64,000 bases of DNA, from the NCBI GenBank assembly GCA_031254645.1, contig JAIRUA010000018.1:58801-122800 (forward strand). The letters are read 5' to 3'. The DNA is from Dysgonamonadaceae bacterium. GTDB taxonomy: Bacteria > Bacteroidota > Bacteroidia > Bacteroidales > Dysgonomonadaceae. A program made the translations under genes and the position numbers. A model generated the notes under the pieces. It did not search any database, was not told the origin of the DNA, and saw only the letters and a list, made by a program, of their open reading frames with translations. Position 1 is the first letter of the stretch. Every line of letters starts with the position of its first letter. This document shows positions 53,903-63,825 of the stretch, in pieces.

Positions 53903-56599
53903 ATGTCTTCAAAAGAAGTAGATAACGACAATTTACAAGATAAAAACGAGCTTGAAGAAGAAGCAGAAGTCAATTTTTTGCCTGATGCCCCTCATTCAAC
54001 ATCAAAAATAGCGGTAAAATTGAGTGATGACAGCGCACTCAATCTTTCTAAAATGTACCAAAATTGGTTTTTGGATTATGCTTCGTATGTGATTCTCGAA
54101 CGTGCAGTGCCGCACATTTTGGATGGATTTAAGCCCGTTCAACGCCGTATTATGCACTCGATGAAACGAATGGACGACGGCAGATACAACAAAGTGGCAA
54201 ACATTGTAGGCCATACAATGCAATTTCACCCGCACGGCGATATGTCTATCAAAGATGCGCTTGTGCAAATGGGGCAGAAGGATTTGTTGATTGATTGTCA
54301 GGGGAATTGGGGGAATATTTTTACCGGCGATGACGCAGCGGCAGGACGTTATATCGAAGCGCGATTGTCGAAATTTGCACTCGAGGTGCTTTTCAATACC
54401 AAAACCACTGAATGGAAACCTTCTTACGACGGGCGAAACAAGGAACCGATAACACTTTCGGCAAAATTTCCGTTACTTTTAGCACAAGGTGCTGAAGGGA
54501 TTGCGGTAGGCTTGTCGTCGAAGATTTTGCCGCACAATTTCAATGAACTTTGTGACGCTTCGGTGGCGTATCTTCAAGAAGATGAGTTTGTTCTCTATCC
54601 CGATTTCCTGACCGGCGGATTTGTTGATGTAGAAAAATACAACGACGGCAAACGGGGCAATTCCATCAAAGTGCGTGCCACGATTGAAAAAATAGACAAT
54701 AAAACGCTCGTTATCAGAGACATTCCTTACGGAAAAACGACAACAATCGTAATGGAATCCATCCTTAAAGCGAACGAAAAAGGGAAAATAAAAATCAAAA
54801 GAGTTGATGATATTACAGCGCAAGACGTTGAAATACAGATTCAATTGGCAGCCGGTGTATCGTCCGATAAAACGATTGATGCGCTGTATGCTTTCACCGA
54901 TTGTGAAATTAGTATTTCACCCAACTGTTGTGTAATTGATGATGATAAGCCTCATTTTCTTGGCGTTAGCGACGTACTGCGTGCTTCTGTTGATAGAACA
55001 AAAGACCTGCTTCGTTTAGAATTAGAAATCGAAAAAAACGAAAAGCAAGACGCTTTGCTATTCGCTTCACTCGAGAAAATATTCATCGAAGAACGCATCT
55101 ATAAAGACTCAGCATTTGAGAGCGCTAACAATATGGACGCCGCTATTGTGCACGTCGATAAGCGATTAACGCCGTTCAAATCGCAATTTATTCGCGAAAT
55201 TACACGCGATGATATACTTCGTTTGATGGAAATCAAAATGGCAAGGATTTTGAAATTCAATTCCGATAAAGCTGAAGAACTTATCGCTAAACTGAATGAA
55301 GACATTGAGGAAATTAACCACAATCTCAACAACTTAATTGACTATACAATTTCATGGTACCTGATGTTGAAAGATAAATATGGCAAAATCTTTCCACGAA
55401 AAGCAATTATCCGCAGTTTCGATAATATTGATGCCACAAAAGTAGTGGAAGCAAACGAAAAACTATACATCAATCGAGAAGAAGGTTTTATCGGCACAGG
55501 AATGAAAAAAGATGAGTTTGTGTGTAATTGCTCTGATATTGATGATATTATCATATTTTTTAAAGATGGAAAATACAAAATCGTAAAAGTGTGCGATAAA
55601 ATTTTCGTCGGCAAAAATATTTTGTATGCTAATGTATTCAAAAAGAACGACAAACGAACAATTTACAACGTTATTTATCGTGATGGAAAAATTGCGCCAC
55701 ATTATATAAAGCGTTTTTCGGTTACAGGCATCACGCGCGACAAAGAGTACGACGTTACGCGCGGCATGTCCGGATCGCGCATCGTCTATTTCAGCGCCAA
55801 TGCCAATGGTGAAGCGGAAACCGTTAAAGTAGTGCTCAAACCAAAACCGAAAATGCGTATTCTTCAGTTCGAAAAAGATTTCAGCGAAATAGAAATCAAG
55901 GGACGACAAGCGCAAGGAAACATTCTCACGAAAGCCGAAGTACACCGTATCCAATTGAAACAGAAAGGCGTATCTACACTCGGTGGACGAAGAGTGTGGT
56001 TTGACCCCGATGTGATACGTCTCAATTATGACGGCAACGGTAAATTTTTAGGCGAATTCCAAAGCGACGATAAAATTCTCGTTATCACGAAGAACGGCGA
56101 TTTCAATACTTGCAATTTTGATCTCAGCAATCACTTTCCAAACAATATTCATCTTATCGAAAAACTTGATGAAAACAAGGAGTGGACAGCAGCACTTTTC
56201 GATGCCGAACAAGGTTACGCTTATTTAAAACGCTTCACATTTGAAACATCCGATAAAATGGTTAATTTCTTGGGCGATAACCCCGAATCGAAATTATTTT
56301 TGCTCACAGACACCGTTTTTCCGAGAATTAAAGCTATCTTTGGGGGCAACGACAGTTTTCGTGAATCGCTGGAAATTGAAGCCGTTGATTTTATCGGCGT
56401 AAAAAGCTATAAGGCAAAAGGTAAACGAATTTCTACTTACGCCGTTACCGAAATCGAAGAATTGGAACCGACACGTTTTCCCGAAGAACCCGAAGAAGAA
56501 ACAATGAAAGTGGAAATTGAAGCAGAGGGCGATGAGGAACAAATTTCCGATTCAAATTTGAGAGATGAGATTTTGGGGCAGACGAGGTTGGAGTTTTAG
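53903..56599 (+). CDS. parC: DNA topoisomerase IV subunit A (ParC type)
   Basis: An 898-residue type IIA topoisomerase A subunit. An acidic N-terminal extension (about 45 residues) precedes the breakage-reunion domain, with YVILERAVPHILDGFKPVQRRI, HTMQFHPHGDMSI and the catalytic Tyr in AAAGRYIEARLS (near residue 153). A coiled-coil gate is at about 400-480, and beta-pinwheel repeats run from about 510 to the acidic tail. The Bacteroidota form annotated as ParC or GyrA-like has this layout. It decatenates chromosomes with ParE, whose gene is not adjacent here. Gene choice between parC and gyrA rests on the divergent C-terminal domain and the N-terminal extension. Confidence 0.88.
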   Translation: MSSKEVDNDNLQDKNELEEEAEVNFLPDAPHSTSKIAVKLSDDSALNLSKMYQNWFLDYASYVILERAVPHILDGFKPVQRRIMHSMKRMDDGRYNKVANIVGHTMQFHPHGDMSIKDALVQMGQKDLLIDCQGNWGNIFTGDDAAAGRYIEARLSKFALEVLFNTKTTEWKPSYDGRNKEPITLSAKFPLLLAQGAEGIAVGLSSKILPHNFNELCDASVAYLQEDEFVLYPDFLTGGFVDVEKYNDGKRGNSIKVRATIEKIDNKTLVIRDIPYGKTTTIVMESILKANEKGKIKIKRVDDITAQDVEIQIQLAAGVSSDKTIDALYAFTDCEISISPNCCVIDDDKPHFLGVSDVLRASVDRTKDLLRLELEIEKNEKQDALLFASLEKIFIEERIYKDSAFESANNMDAAIVHVDKRLTPFKSQFIREITRDDILRLMEIKMARILKFNSDKAEELIAKLNEDIEEINHNLNNLIDYTISWYLMLKDKYGKIFPRKAIIRSFDNIDATKVVEANEKLYINREEGFIGTGMKKDEFVCNCSDIDDIIIFFKDGKYKIVKVCDKIFVGKNILYANVFKKNDKRTIYNVIYRDGKIAPHYIKRFSVTGITRDKEYDVTRGMSGSRIVYFSANANGEAETVKVVLKPKPKMRILQFEKDFSEIEIKGRQAQGNILTKAEVHRIQLKQKGVSTLGGRRVWFDPDVIRLNYDGNGKFLGEFQSDDKILVITKNGDFNTCNFDLSNHFPNNIHLIEKLDENKEWTAALFDAEQGYAYLKRFTFETSDKMVNFLGDNPESKLFLLTDTVFPRIKAIFGGNDSFRESLEIEAVDFIGVKSYKAKGKRISTYAVTEIEELEPTRFPEEPEEETMKVEIEAEGDEEQISDSNLRDEILGQTRLEF

Positions 56600-56651
56600 A
56601 ATAAAGAACACAGATGATGCAGATTAGACGAATTTTTTATTAAAAAATTAT

Positions 56652-57554
56652 ATGAAAAAATTATCGATACTACTCACTACTTGGCTACTCTTTTTCTGCC
56701 TTTTTGCGCAGGAAGAGTATTCTTCTGCATCAAATGTATCAATTACAGAAGTACTTGTCAACCAATCGCCAAATTTAGGTGTACGTTCGCAACGCAATCC
56801 TTGGGTCAATCATTCCACTATGATCGGTGTCGGTAAATCAAATTTGCTCGATACTTATCTTTCGCCGGTAAAATACGACGGAAGAAGTTTTTCGATTTTA
56901 CACGATAGAGTACAAGGCACACGGTTTTTTGATGAACAACTGCTGCTTCAACAACAATTTCACATTGTGGCAGCAAACACCACAAATCCCGTTGGAAATG
57001 CAACGGAATATTATGGAAATTTGAACTATCGGCTCAACGGATTGTATCCGATTATGGACATGAATAGTTTTCGATTATTTGTTGGTGGTGGTTTAGATGC
57101 TTCGCTTGGTGGCATTTACAATACACGCAATTCCAACAATCCCGGGTCGGCAAAAGCATCAGGAAACCTCAATGCAACGGTAATGGCGCGATACAATTGG
57201 AATCGGTTTACTTTTCGCTGGCAATTGAGTTCACCTTTTGTGGGCATGTTTTTCTCACCCGGATTCGGACAATCTTATTACGAAATGTTTGAACTTGGAA
57301 ACAACAGTAACACAGTGCATTTCGGCTCGTTGCACAACCAACAAGCGTTGCGAAACTATTTTACAGTGGATATTCCGGTATGGAACTTCACGATACGAAC
57401 AGGTTATTTGGGGGATTATTATAGAACAGATGTTAATTCGCTCATTACGAGGATTTCGACACATCAATTTGTGATTGGACTTGCGTTTGAATCTTTGAAC
57501 TTGGGTGGGAGAAGACAGCAAAATATTATTCGGAAAAACAGTGTATTTTATTAG
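56652..57554 (+). CDS. DUF3316-like exported beta-rich protein
   Basis: A 300-residue protein with Sec signal MKKLSILLTTWLLFFCLFAQ. A strand-rich body follows with LVNQSPNLGVRSQRNP, YYGNLNYRLNGLYPI, FVGGGLDASLGGIYN, FRWQLSSPFVGMFFSPGFGQSYYEMF and a C-terminal FVIGLAFESLNLGGRRQQ. This resembles the Bacteroidota DUF3316 family, probably outer-membrane, of unknown role. It follows parC by about 50 bases, with a small AT hairpin between, and may be co-transcribed with the next gene, which begins 6 bases after its stop. Confidence 0.72.
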   Translation: MKKLSILLTTWLLFFCLFAQEEYSSASNVSITEVLVNQSPNLGVRSQRNPWVNHSTMIGVGKSNLLDTYLSPVKYDGRSFSILHDRVQGTRFFDEQLLLQQQFHIVAANTTNPVGNATEYYGNLNYRLNGLYPIMDMNSFRLFVGGGLDASLGGIYNTRNSNNPGSAKASGNLNATVMARYNWNRFTFRWQLSSPFVGMFFSPGFGQSYYEMFELGNNSNTVHFGSLHNQQALRNYFTVDIPVWNFTIRTGYLGDYYRTDVNSLITRISTHQFVIGLAFESLNLGGRRQQNIIRKNSVFY

Positions 57555-57560
57555 ATAACA

Positions 57561-58730
57561 ATGCAATACAATTTCGATAAAATTATAGACAGAACACATA
57601 CCAATTGCGTAAAATTGGAAAAACTGAAACCACTTTTCGGGCGTAACGACCTCATTCCGCTTTGGGTGGCAGATATGGATTTTCTATCGCCACCTGCCGT
57701 TACTAACGTACTGAAACAGCGTGTCGAACACGGGCTTTTCGGTTATACAGTGGCGACCGACGACTATTTCAATTCCATTACCGGTTGGCTCAAAAGACGA
57801 CACAATTGGTCGGTAAAAAAGGAAGAAATTACTTTTGTACCGGGTGTGGTAAAAGGTTTCGCTTTCGCGATGGACGTGTTTACGAAAAAAGGCGACAAAG
57901 TGATTATTCAACCGCCTGTTTACCATCCTTTCCGATTGGTTACAGAAGCACTTGAGCGTGAAATTGTAAACAATCCGCTCATTTTGGAAAACGGACAGTA
58001 TAAAATGGATTTCGACGGATTACGAGAAATCCTTGCGGAAAACACCTGTAAAATGCTCATTCTCTGCAACCCCCATAATCCGGGTGGCAGGGTTTGGATA
58101 CCGGAAGAGTTACGAAAATTGGCTGAAATCTGTTACGATAATGATGTTTTGGTCGTTTCCGACGAAATTCACTCCGATTTGGCTTTGCCGGGATATATAC
58201 ATACACCATTTGCTACGGTCTCGCAAAAAGCTGAAGCGAATAGTCTAACACTAATGGCACCGAGTAAAACGTTTAATATTGCGGGACTTGTCAGTTCTTT
58301 TGCAGTAATTCACAACGAGGCGATTCGCGAGAAATATGTTCGTTTTTTAGAGCCGCGCGAATTGAATCAAGCAACCGTTTTTGCCCTCACAGCCACTTGT
58401 GCGGCTTATAATGAATGTGATGATTGGTTGAATCAATTGATTGATTATTTGCAAGATAATATCGATTTTGTAGATAATTATCTGAAAGAAAATATTCCGC
58501 AAATAAAAGCCATTGTACCACAAGCATCGTTTTTGATATGGTTGGATTGTCGTGAGTTGAATCTTCCTCAGAACGAATTGGTTAAACTATTCGTGGACGA
58601 AGCGCATCTTGCATTGAACAATGGCACGATTTTTGGGATAGAAGGGAAAGGATTTATGCGATTGAATGTGGGAACTTCACGAGTAATTATCGAAAAAGCA
58701 CTCGACAATTTGAAGAAAGTAATTTATTAA
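57561..58730 (+). CDS. patB: MalY/PatB-type cystathionine beta-lyase/aminotransferase
   Basis: A 389-residue fold-type I PLP enzyme with LIPLWVADMDF, FGYTVATDDYFNSI, ILCNPHNPGGRVW (PLP site), VVSDEIHSDLAL and APSKTFNIAGLVSS (Schiff-base Lys near residue 235). It ends FMRLNVGTSR. PatB/MalY proteins cleave C-S bonds such as in cystathionine. It may supply methionine precursors. The preceding DUF3316 gene ends 6 bases upstream. Confidence 0.9.
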   Translation: MQYNFDKIIDRTHTNCVKLEKLKPLFGRNDLIPLWVADMDFLSPPAVTNVLKQRVEHGLFGYTVATDDYFNSITGWLKRRHNWSVKKEEITFVPGVVKGFAFAMDVFTKKGDKVIIQPPVYHPFRLVTEALEREIVNNPLILENGQYKMDFDGLREILAENTCKMLILCNPHNPGGRVWIPEELRKLAEICYDNDVLVVSDEIHSDLALPGYIHTPFATVSQKAEANSLTLMAPSKTFNIAGLVSSFAVIHNEAIREKYVRFLEPRELNQATVFALTATCAAYNECDDWLNQLIDYLQDNIDFVDNYLKENIPQIKAIVPQASFLIWLDCRELNLPQNELVKLFVDEAHLALNNGTIFGIEGKGFMRLNVGTSRVIIEKALDNLKKVIY

Positions 58731-58750
58731 CAATATAAAACAAAAAGACA

Positions 58751-59308
58751 ATGAAAATTTCAAACAATAAATACGTAACACTAAAGTACGATTTACAAGT
58801 AGGAGACGAGGGCGAAGAACTCGTATTAATGGAACAAGCAACGCAGGAAAAACCGTTAGAATTTATTTTCGGCACCAATTCGATGCTCGAAGCATTCGAA
58901 AAACATCTCGAAGGTCTTTCCGAAGGCGATACATTCAAATTTACGCTTTCTACCGAAGAAGCCTACGGTGATTATGACGAAGAGAAAGTACTCGAATTGC
59001 CAAAAAATATTTTTGAAGTAGATGGAAAAATCGACGAAGAAATGCTCGTAGAAGGCAACACATTGCCAATGATGGATGCATCGGGAAATCGTTTGATGGG
59101 TGCTGTTTTGGAAGTCAGCGATAATGTAGTTACGATGGATTTCAACCACCCATTGGCAGGTGAAACAATGCACTTCGAAGGCACGGTTACAGGCGTTCGT
59201 GAAGCATCTGCCGAAGAAATTGCTGCACTTTTCTCAGAAGAAAACGGTTGCGATTGCAGCGGTTGTGGCGAAGAAGAGAAAAAAGGTTGTGGTGGCGGTT
59301 GTTGTTAA
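58751..59308 (+). CDS. slyD: SlyD-like FKBP-type peptidyl-prolyl isomerase
   Basis: A 185-residue protein with FKBP halves at about 1-70 and 130-160 (EKPLEFIFGTNSMLEAFEKHL and MDFNHPLAGETMHFEG). The IF chaperone insert lies between them, and the C-terminal metal tail reads CDCSGCGEEEKKGCGGGCC. SlyD proteins fold proline-containing clients and bind nickel or other metals through the tail. The tail here is Cys-rich rather than His-rich. Confidence 0.93.
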   Translation: MKISNNKYVTLKYDLQVGDEGEELVLMEQATQEKPLEFIFGTNSMLEAFEKHLEGLSEGDTFKFTLSTEEAYGDYDEEKVLELPKNIFEVDGKIDEEMLVEGNTLPMMDASGNRLMGAVLEVSDNVVTMDFNHPLAGETMHFEGTVTGVREASAEEIAALFSEENGCDCSGCGEEEKKGCGGGCC

Positions 59309-59377
59309 TTTAAAGTTTAAAAGTTCAAAGATTTAATGTTGAAATTTTGAAAGCTTTTTGAACATTTGAAATAAAAT

Positions 59378-59414
59378 AATCACAGATTTGGCTCGAAAAG
59401 TCTTATCTGTGATT
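59378..59414 (+). terminator. slyD terminator
   Basis: AATCACAGAT (59378-59387) pairs with ATCTGTGATT (59405-59414), followed by TTTTC. The loop is 17 bases. Confidence 0.7.
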
Positions 59415-59444
59415 TTTCGGATTTTACATTTTAGGAACAAAAGT

Positions 59445-59468
59445 AGAGACGTAGCGTGCTACGTCTCT
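59445..59468. repeat. Compact REP-like hairpin AGAGACGTAGC / GCTACGTCTCT
   Basis: AGAGACGTAGC (59445-59455) and GCTACGTCTCT (59458-59468) pair perfectly with a two-base GT loop. The AGAGACG...CGTCTCT hairpin type recurs in Bacteroidota genomes, to my recollection. It lies 43 bases upstream of the antiporter gene, flanked by AATCTAAA words. Confidence 0.6.
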
Positions 59469-59510
59469 GCAATCTAAAATCTAAAGTCGTAAATCTAAAA
59501 CTCAAAAATA

Positions 59511-61625
59511 ATGAATACTTTATTGGCTATCGACTTTTCTTTGCCGATTGATAATCCTGTTTTGAAATTCCTCTTGCTGTTAATCATCATTTTAGCAGCG
59601 CCGATGCTTTTTAATCGGATGAAAATACCTTCACTCATTGGATTAATAATTGCAGGGATTATCGTAGGTCCGCACGGATTGGGTCTGATGACACGAGATA
59701 GCAGCATAATTCTTTCCGGAACGGTTGGTTTACTGTATATTATGTTTCTTGCCGGATTGGAAATTGATATTGCCGGATTCAAGAAAAACAGTTCAAGGAG
59801 TTTTGTATTCGGAATGTTCACTTTCCTGGTTCCTATGTGTTTGGGAACAGTTGCCGGATATTATTTATTGAATTTATCGCTTATTTCCTCTATTTTGCTG
59901 GCGAGTATGTTGGCATCGCATACACTGCTTGCTTACCCGCTTGTGAGTAAATTTGGCGTATCGAAAAATCGTGCGGTAACAGTAGCAGTAGGCGGTACAA
60001 TAATTACCGATACGCTGGCACTGTTGGTGTTAGCCGTCATTGTGGGAATGCACGTAGGCGAGGTAAATACTGCTTTCTGGGTACGTATGGGTGTTTCCCT
60101 TGTTGTTTTTGTAGCCATTGTATTCTTCCTTTTTCCGGTTATCAGCCGGTGGTTTTTCAAACATTCGCAAGACAACGTGTCACAATACATTTTTGTATTG
60201 ATGATGGTGTTTTTGGCTGCTGTTTTGTCGGAATTGGCAGGAATTGAAGCAATTATCGGTGCATTTATGGCAGGCTTGGCGTTAAATAAATTGATTCCGA
60301 GCACATCGCCGTTAATGAACCGAGTAGAATTTGTCGGAAATGCCATTTTCATTCCCTTTTTCCTTATCAGTGTGGGAATGTTGGTTGATTGGCGAGCATT
60401 TATCAGCGACTGGGAAACAATAAAAGTTGCGGTTGTGATAACGGGTGCCGTTATCATCGCAAAATACCTCGCAGCTTTTTTTACGCAAAAGCTTTTTGGC
60501 TATACGAAACCGGAAAGAGAAATCATTTTCGGATTGAGTATCGCGCAAGCCGCTGCCACGCTCGCCACCGTGATGGTGGGTCATAGCGTAGGATTATTGA
60601 ACGATGCAATCCTCAATGGAGCAATTGTTAAAATTCTGGTTACTTGCACAATAGCATCATTCCAGACACAAAAAGGAGCTTTCACTCTTTCGATAATGGA
60701 AGGCAACTTTGGCGATGAAAAAAAGGTAGACAAAGATGAACGTATCCTTATCCCACTTGGTAATCCTGATACGATGGAAGAGTTGATGGGGTTGAGTTTG
60801 GCGATAAAGTCGAAATCCAACACCAACGGATTGTATGCACTGAATATCATCAATAGCAAAGTACATTCGTCTGAAAGTGAGAAGAAAACGAACAAATTAC
60901 TCGATGAAGCCGCCAAAATAGCATCAGCAACAGATATTGATTTGCACAAAATAATTCGTTACGACGAAAGTATTCTCAACGGAATTGTGGGCGTAGCAAG
61001 AAAATACGACATCTCTTATATTGTGATGGGATTGCACGTGAAATCGGATTTGTCTAAATCGTTTCTCGGCGATTTGACTGAAGGCGTTTTAGAGCATTCA
61101 AGTGCTACAGCGATGATTTACAAAGCTATACAACCACTTTCTACCATTCGTCGACATTTGGTAATTATTCCCGAAAACGCCGAAAAAGAGATTGGCTTTG
61201 CCTTTTGGTTAGCAAAAATTTGGAATATCGGACGAAATACCGGAGCAAAAATTGTTTTTTACGCACCGGAAAGTGTTTTAGACATTGTTCGCCACATTCA
61301 TTCGCGACATCCTATCGAAGTTGATTTTATCAATTTTCCCGATTGGAACGATTTTTTATTGATATCGAGAGATTTACGGGCTGACGATTTGTTGTTTATC
61401 GTAACAAGTCGTTTGCACAAAAAGTCATATCACAGTAATATGGCGCGAATTCCCGACTATGTGAATCAATATTTTAATAAAAACAGCTTTATCTTACTGC
61501 ATCCGATGCAAGGCGGCGTGTTGGATACACGTGATGATTTACTGAATCCCACATTACTAGCATCAGTTGAAAAATTGGGCGACGTAGGAAAAACGCTGTC
61601 GGAAATGATAAAAGAAAAAGGATAA
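59511..61625 (+). CDS. Cation:proton antiporter with C-terminal universal-stress-like domains
   Basis: A 704-residue protein. Residues about 15-385 form a CPA2-type exchanger (KefB/NapA-like) with LFNRMKIPSLIGLIIAGIIVGPHGLG, GTIITDTLALLVLAV (transport Asp) and FIPFFLISVGMLVDW. The cytoplasmic part has two domains like universal stress proteins, about 405-535 (ERILIPLGNPDTMEEL, YIVMGLH) and about 545-700 (RRHLVIIPENAEKEIG). It exchanges Na or K for protons. The stress-like domains suggest nucleotide control. The start is the ATG at 59511, preceded by repeat words. Confidence 0.9.
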   Translation: MNTLLAIDFSLPIDNPVLKFLLLLIIILAAPMLFNRMKIPSLIGLIIAGIIVGPHGLGLMTRDSSIILSGTVGLLYIMFLAGLEIDIAGFKKNSSRSFVFGMFTFLVPMCLGTVAGYYLLNLSLISSILLASMLASHTLLAYPLVSKFGVSKNRAVTVAVGGTIITDTLALLVLAVIVGMHVGEVNTAFWVRMGVSLVVFVAIVFFLFPVISRWFFKHSQDNVSQYIFVLMMVFLAAVLSELAGIEAIIGAFMAGLALNKLIPSTSPLMNRVEFVGNAIFIPFFLISVGMLVDWRAFISDWETIKVAVVITGAVIIAKYLAAFFTQKLFGYTKPEREIIFGLSIAQAAATLATVMVGHSVGLLNDAILNGAIVKILVTCTIASFQTQKGAFTLSIMEGNFGDEKKVDKDERILIPLGNPDTMEELMGLSLAIKSKSNTNGLYALNIINSKVHSSESEKKTNKLLDEAAKIASATDIDLHKIIRYDESILNGIVGVARKYDISYIVMGLHVKSDLSKSFLGDLTEGVLEHSSATAMIYKAIQPLSTIRRHLVIIPENAEKEIGFAFWLAKIWNIGRNTGAKIVFYAPESVLDIVRHIHSRHPIEVDFINFPDWNDFLLISRDLRADDLLFIVTSRLHKKSYHSNMARIPDYVNQYFNKNSFILLHPMQGGVLDTRDDLLNPTLLASVEKLGDVGKTLSEMIKEKG

Positions 61626-61629
61626 TTGG

Positions 61630-61684
61630 AATTATGAGTTATGAATTGAATACGTAGGCGTTGCAATTCATAACTCATAATTCA
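61630..61684. repeat. Perfect 20-bp inverted repeat at a convergent junction
   Basis: GAATTATGAGTTATGAATTG at 61630-61649 is the exact complement of 61665-61684, with a 15-base centre. It sits between the stops of the antiporter (61625) and aspS (61689) and is probably a two-way terminator. Confidence 0.85.
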
Positions 61685-61688
61685 TAAA

Positions 61689-63440
61689 TTAATTTGTCGG
61701 TTTCGAACTAATTCCCAATTCGTCCAATTGCTCCTTTTCCACTTTCGCCGGCGCATCAATCATCACATCGCGTCCCGAATTGTTTTTCGGAAAGGCAATA
61801 CAGTCGCGAATACTGTCCAATCCGGCAAAAATAGAAACGAAACGGTCTAATCCAAAGGCAATTCCACCGTGTGGTGGCGCACCGTATTGAAACGCATCCA
61901 TTAGGAAACCAAACTGTTCTTCTGCGCGTTCATCAGAAAACCCAAGTACCGAAAACATTTTTTTCTGTAACTCGCTGTTATGAATACGAATAGAGCCGCC
62001 GCCGATTTCCACACCATTGATAATCATATCATAAGCGCTTGCACGAACGGCAGCAGGATTTGTATCCAGCATATCAATATCTTCCGCTTTTGGCGATGTA
62101 AACGGGTGATGCTTTGCGAAAAAACGATTCAATTCTTCATCTTTTTCCAACAATGGAAAGTCTGTAACCCAAAGGCATTTATATATGTTTTTATCTCTCA
62201 ATCCCAATCGTGCGCCCATTTCGAGGCGAAGTTCGCACAACTGTTTTTGTGCTTTTTCGGTTTCACCCGGAAGAATGAGCAACAAATCGCCCGGTTTAGC
62301 ATTACAACGTTCCGCCCATTTACGCAAATCGTCTTCAGAAAAGAATTTGTCTACCGACGATTTCAGCGAGCTGTCTTCGCTGTAACGGACATAAATTAAG
62401 CCTTTTGCACCAATTTGCGGACGTTTCACGAAATCGGTCAATTCATCAACCTGTTTGCGTGTGTACGAAGCACAGCCGGTAGCACAAATCGCACCAACAT
62501 ATTCGGCAGAGTCAAACACCACAAAATCACGATCTTCGGTCAAATCTTTTAACTCTACAAATTTCATTTCAAAACGAGTATCAGGTTTATCCGAGCCATA
62601 TAGTTTCATTGCATCGGTATAACTCATTCGTTCGAAATCGGGAATTTCAACGCCTTTTATCGCTTTGAAAAGATGCTTTGTCAATCCTTCGAACATATTC
62701 AACACATCTTCCTGATCCACAAACGACATTTCGCAGTCGATCTGTGTAAATTCGGGTTGACGGTCGGCACGAAGGTCTTCATCGCGAAAGCATTTCACAA
62801 TTTGAAAATAACGGTCGAAACCCGAGACCATCAGCAATTGCTTGAATAACTGTGGCGACTGAGGCAATGCGTAAAACTCACCCGGATTCATTCGCGAAGG
62901 CACGATAAAATCGCGTGCACCTTCGGGTGTTGAAGCGATCAAAACAGGCGTTTCTACTTCCAAAAATCCCCTTTCATCAAGGTAACGGCGTGTTTCAAAC
63001 GCCATTTTATGGCGAAGTTCAAGGTTTTTGCGCACAGCATCGCGACGTAAATCTAAATAGCGATATTTCATTCGGATATCGTCACCACCATCGGTTTCAG
63101 TTTCGATGGTGAACGGCGGGGTCTTCGAAGCGTTTAGCACCGTGAGTTCTGACACAATGATTTCAATTTCACCCGTCGGAATATTCATATTTTTGCTTGA
63201 ACGCTCGGCAACTGTTCCTATCACTTGCACCACCCATTCACGTCCAAGCTTGTTCACTTGTTCGAAAAGGTCGTGATTCACTTCCTGATTGAAGGATAAT
63301 TGTGTAATTCCGTATCTATCGCGCAAATCAACAAACGTCATTCCGCCCATTTTTCTTACACGCGCTACCCAGCCGGCAAGTGTAACCTGTTTATTTACAT
63401 CGGCGATAGTGAGTTCGCCGCACGTTCTGTTTCTGTACAT
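61689..63440 (-). CDS. aspS: Aspartyl-tRNA synthetase
   Basis: A 583-residue class II synthetase of the bacterial type. The OB anticodon domain is at about 1-105 ([22 protein letters not shown]). The catalytic core has motif 2 [19 protein letters not shown] and motif 3 [12 protein letters not shown], and the bacterial insertion (GAD) domain lies between them at about 290-420. It charges tRNA-Asp. A -7 box TAAATTTG lies about 40 bases upstream. Confidence 0.97.
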   Translation of the reverse strand: MYRNRTCGELTIADVNKQVTLAGWVARVRKMGGMTFVDLRDRYGITQLSFNQEVNHDLFEQVNKLGREWVVQVIGTVAERSSKNMNIPTGEIEIIVSELTVLNASKTPPFTIETETDGGDDIRMKYRYLDLRRDAVRKNLELRHKMAFETRRYLDERGFLEVETPVLIASTPEGARDFIVPSRMNPGEFYALPQSPQLFKQLLMVSGFDRYFQIVKCFRDEDLRADRQPEFTQIDCEMSFVDQEDVLNMFEGLTKHLFKAIKGVEIPDFERMSYTDAMKLYGSDKPDTRFEMKFVELKDLTEDRDFVVFDSAEYVGAICATGCASYTRKQVDELTDFVKRPQIGAKGLIYVRYSEDSSLKSSVDKFFSEDDLRKWAERCNAKPGDLLLILPGETEKAQKQLCELRLEMGARLGLRDKNIYKCLWVTDFPLLEKDEELNRFFAKHHPFTSPKAEDIDMLDTNPAAVRASAYDMIINGVEIGGGSIRIHNSELQKKMFSVLGFSDERAEEQFGFLMDAFQYGAPPHGGIAFGLDRFVSIFAGLDSIRDCIAFPKNNSGRDVMIDAPAKVEKEQLDELGISSKPTN

Positions 63441-63478
63441 ATATTAATGTGTATTTTATTGTCTGATAAATGAAAGTG

Positions 63479-63486
63479 CAAATTTA
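63479..63486 (-). promoter_or_regulatory. -7 box TAAATTTG of aspS
   Basis: Minus-strand TAAATTTG matches TAnnTTTG; the nearest TTTG upstream is 23 bases away, longer than the usual 19-20. Confidence 0.5.
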
Positions 63487-63553
63487 CACAATTCTTACAT
63501 CATCTCGTACAAATTTTACTGACAAATAAATAAGAAAAAATATACGATAAAGT

Positions 63554-63584
63554 TTTGTTGTTTCAAATTATGGTTGTATCTTTG
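63554..63584 (+). promoter_or_regulatory. tRNA-Pro promoter
   Basis: TTTG (63554-63557), 19-base spacer, TATCTTTG (63577-63584): an exact match to the Bacteroidota consensus, 23 bases before the mature tRNA. Confidence 0.8.
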
Positions 63585-63607
63585 CACTCGCATTTGAGAA
63601 ATGCTAT

Positions 63608-63682
63608 CGGGATGTAGCGCAGTCCGGCTAGCGCACCTGCTTTGGGAGCAGGGGGTCCCAGGTTCGAATCCTGGTACCCCGA
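63608..63682 (+). tRNA. tRNA-Pro (anticodon TGG)
   Basis: The 75-base cloverleaf has acceptor CGGGATG/TACCCCG (one A-C mismatch and a G-T), a D-loop with TAGCGCAGTCCGGCTAGCGCA, anticodon stem-loop CCTGC-TTTGGGA-GCAGG with TGG, and T-arm CCAGGTTCGAATCCTGG. Discriminator A at 63682. CCA is not encoded. Confidence 0.97.
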
Positions 63683-63690
63683 CGAAACAC

Positions 63691-63725
63691 AAAAGCAACT
63701 ATTTGAAATTCAGACAGTTGCTTTT
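63691..63725 (+). terminator. tRNA-Pro terminator
   Basis: AAAAGCAACT (63691-63700) pairs with AGTTGCTTTT (63716-63725), followed by TTCTTC. The stretch 63726-63825 shows nothing else that I can support. Confidence 0.8.
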
Positions 63726-63825
63726 TTCTTCTCTGTATTTTTCTCTGTCTCTTGGGAATTTGACACTATTTTTACTTAAAATTAAGATACACTGATATGG
63801 GTAAATATGAATTAATATACCATTG

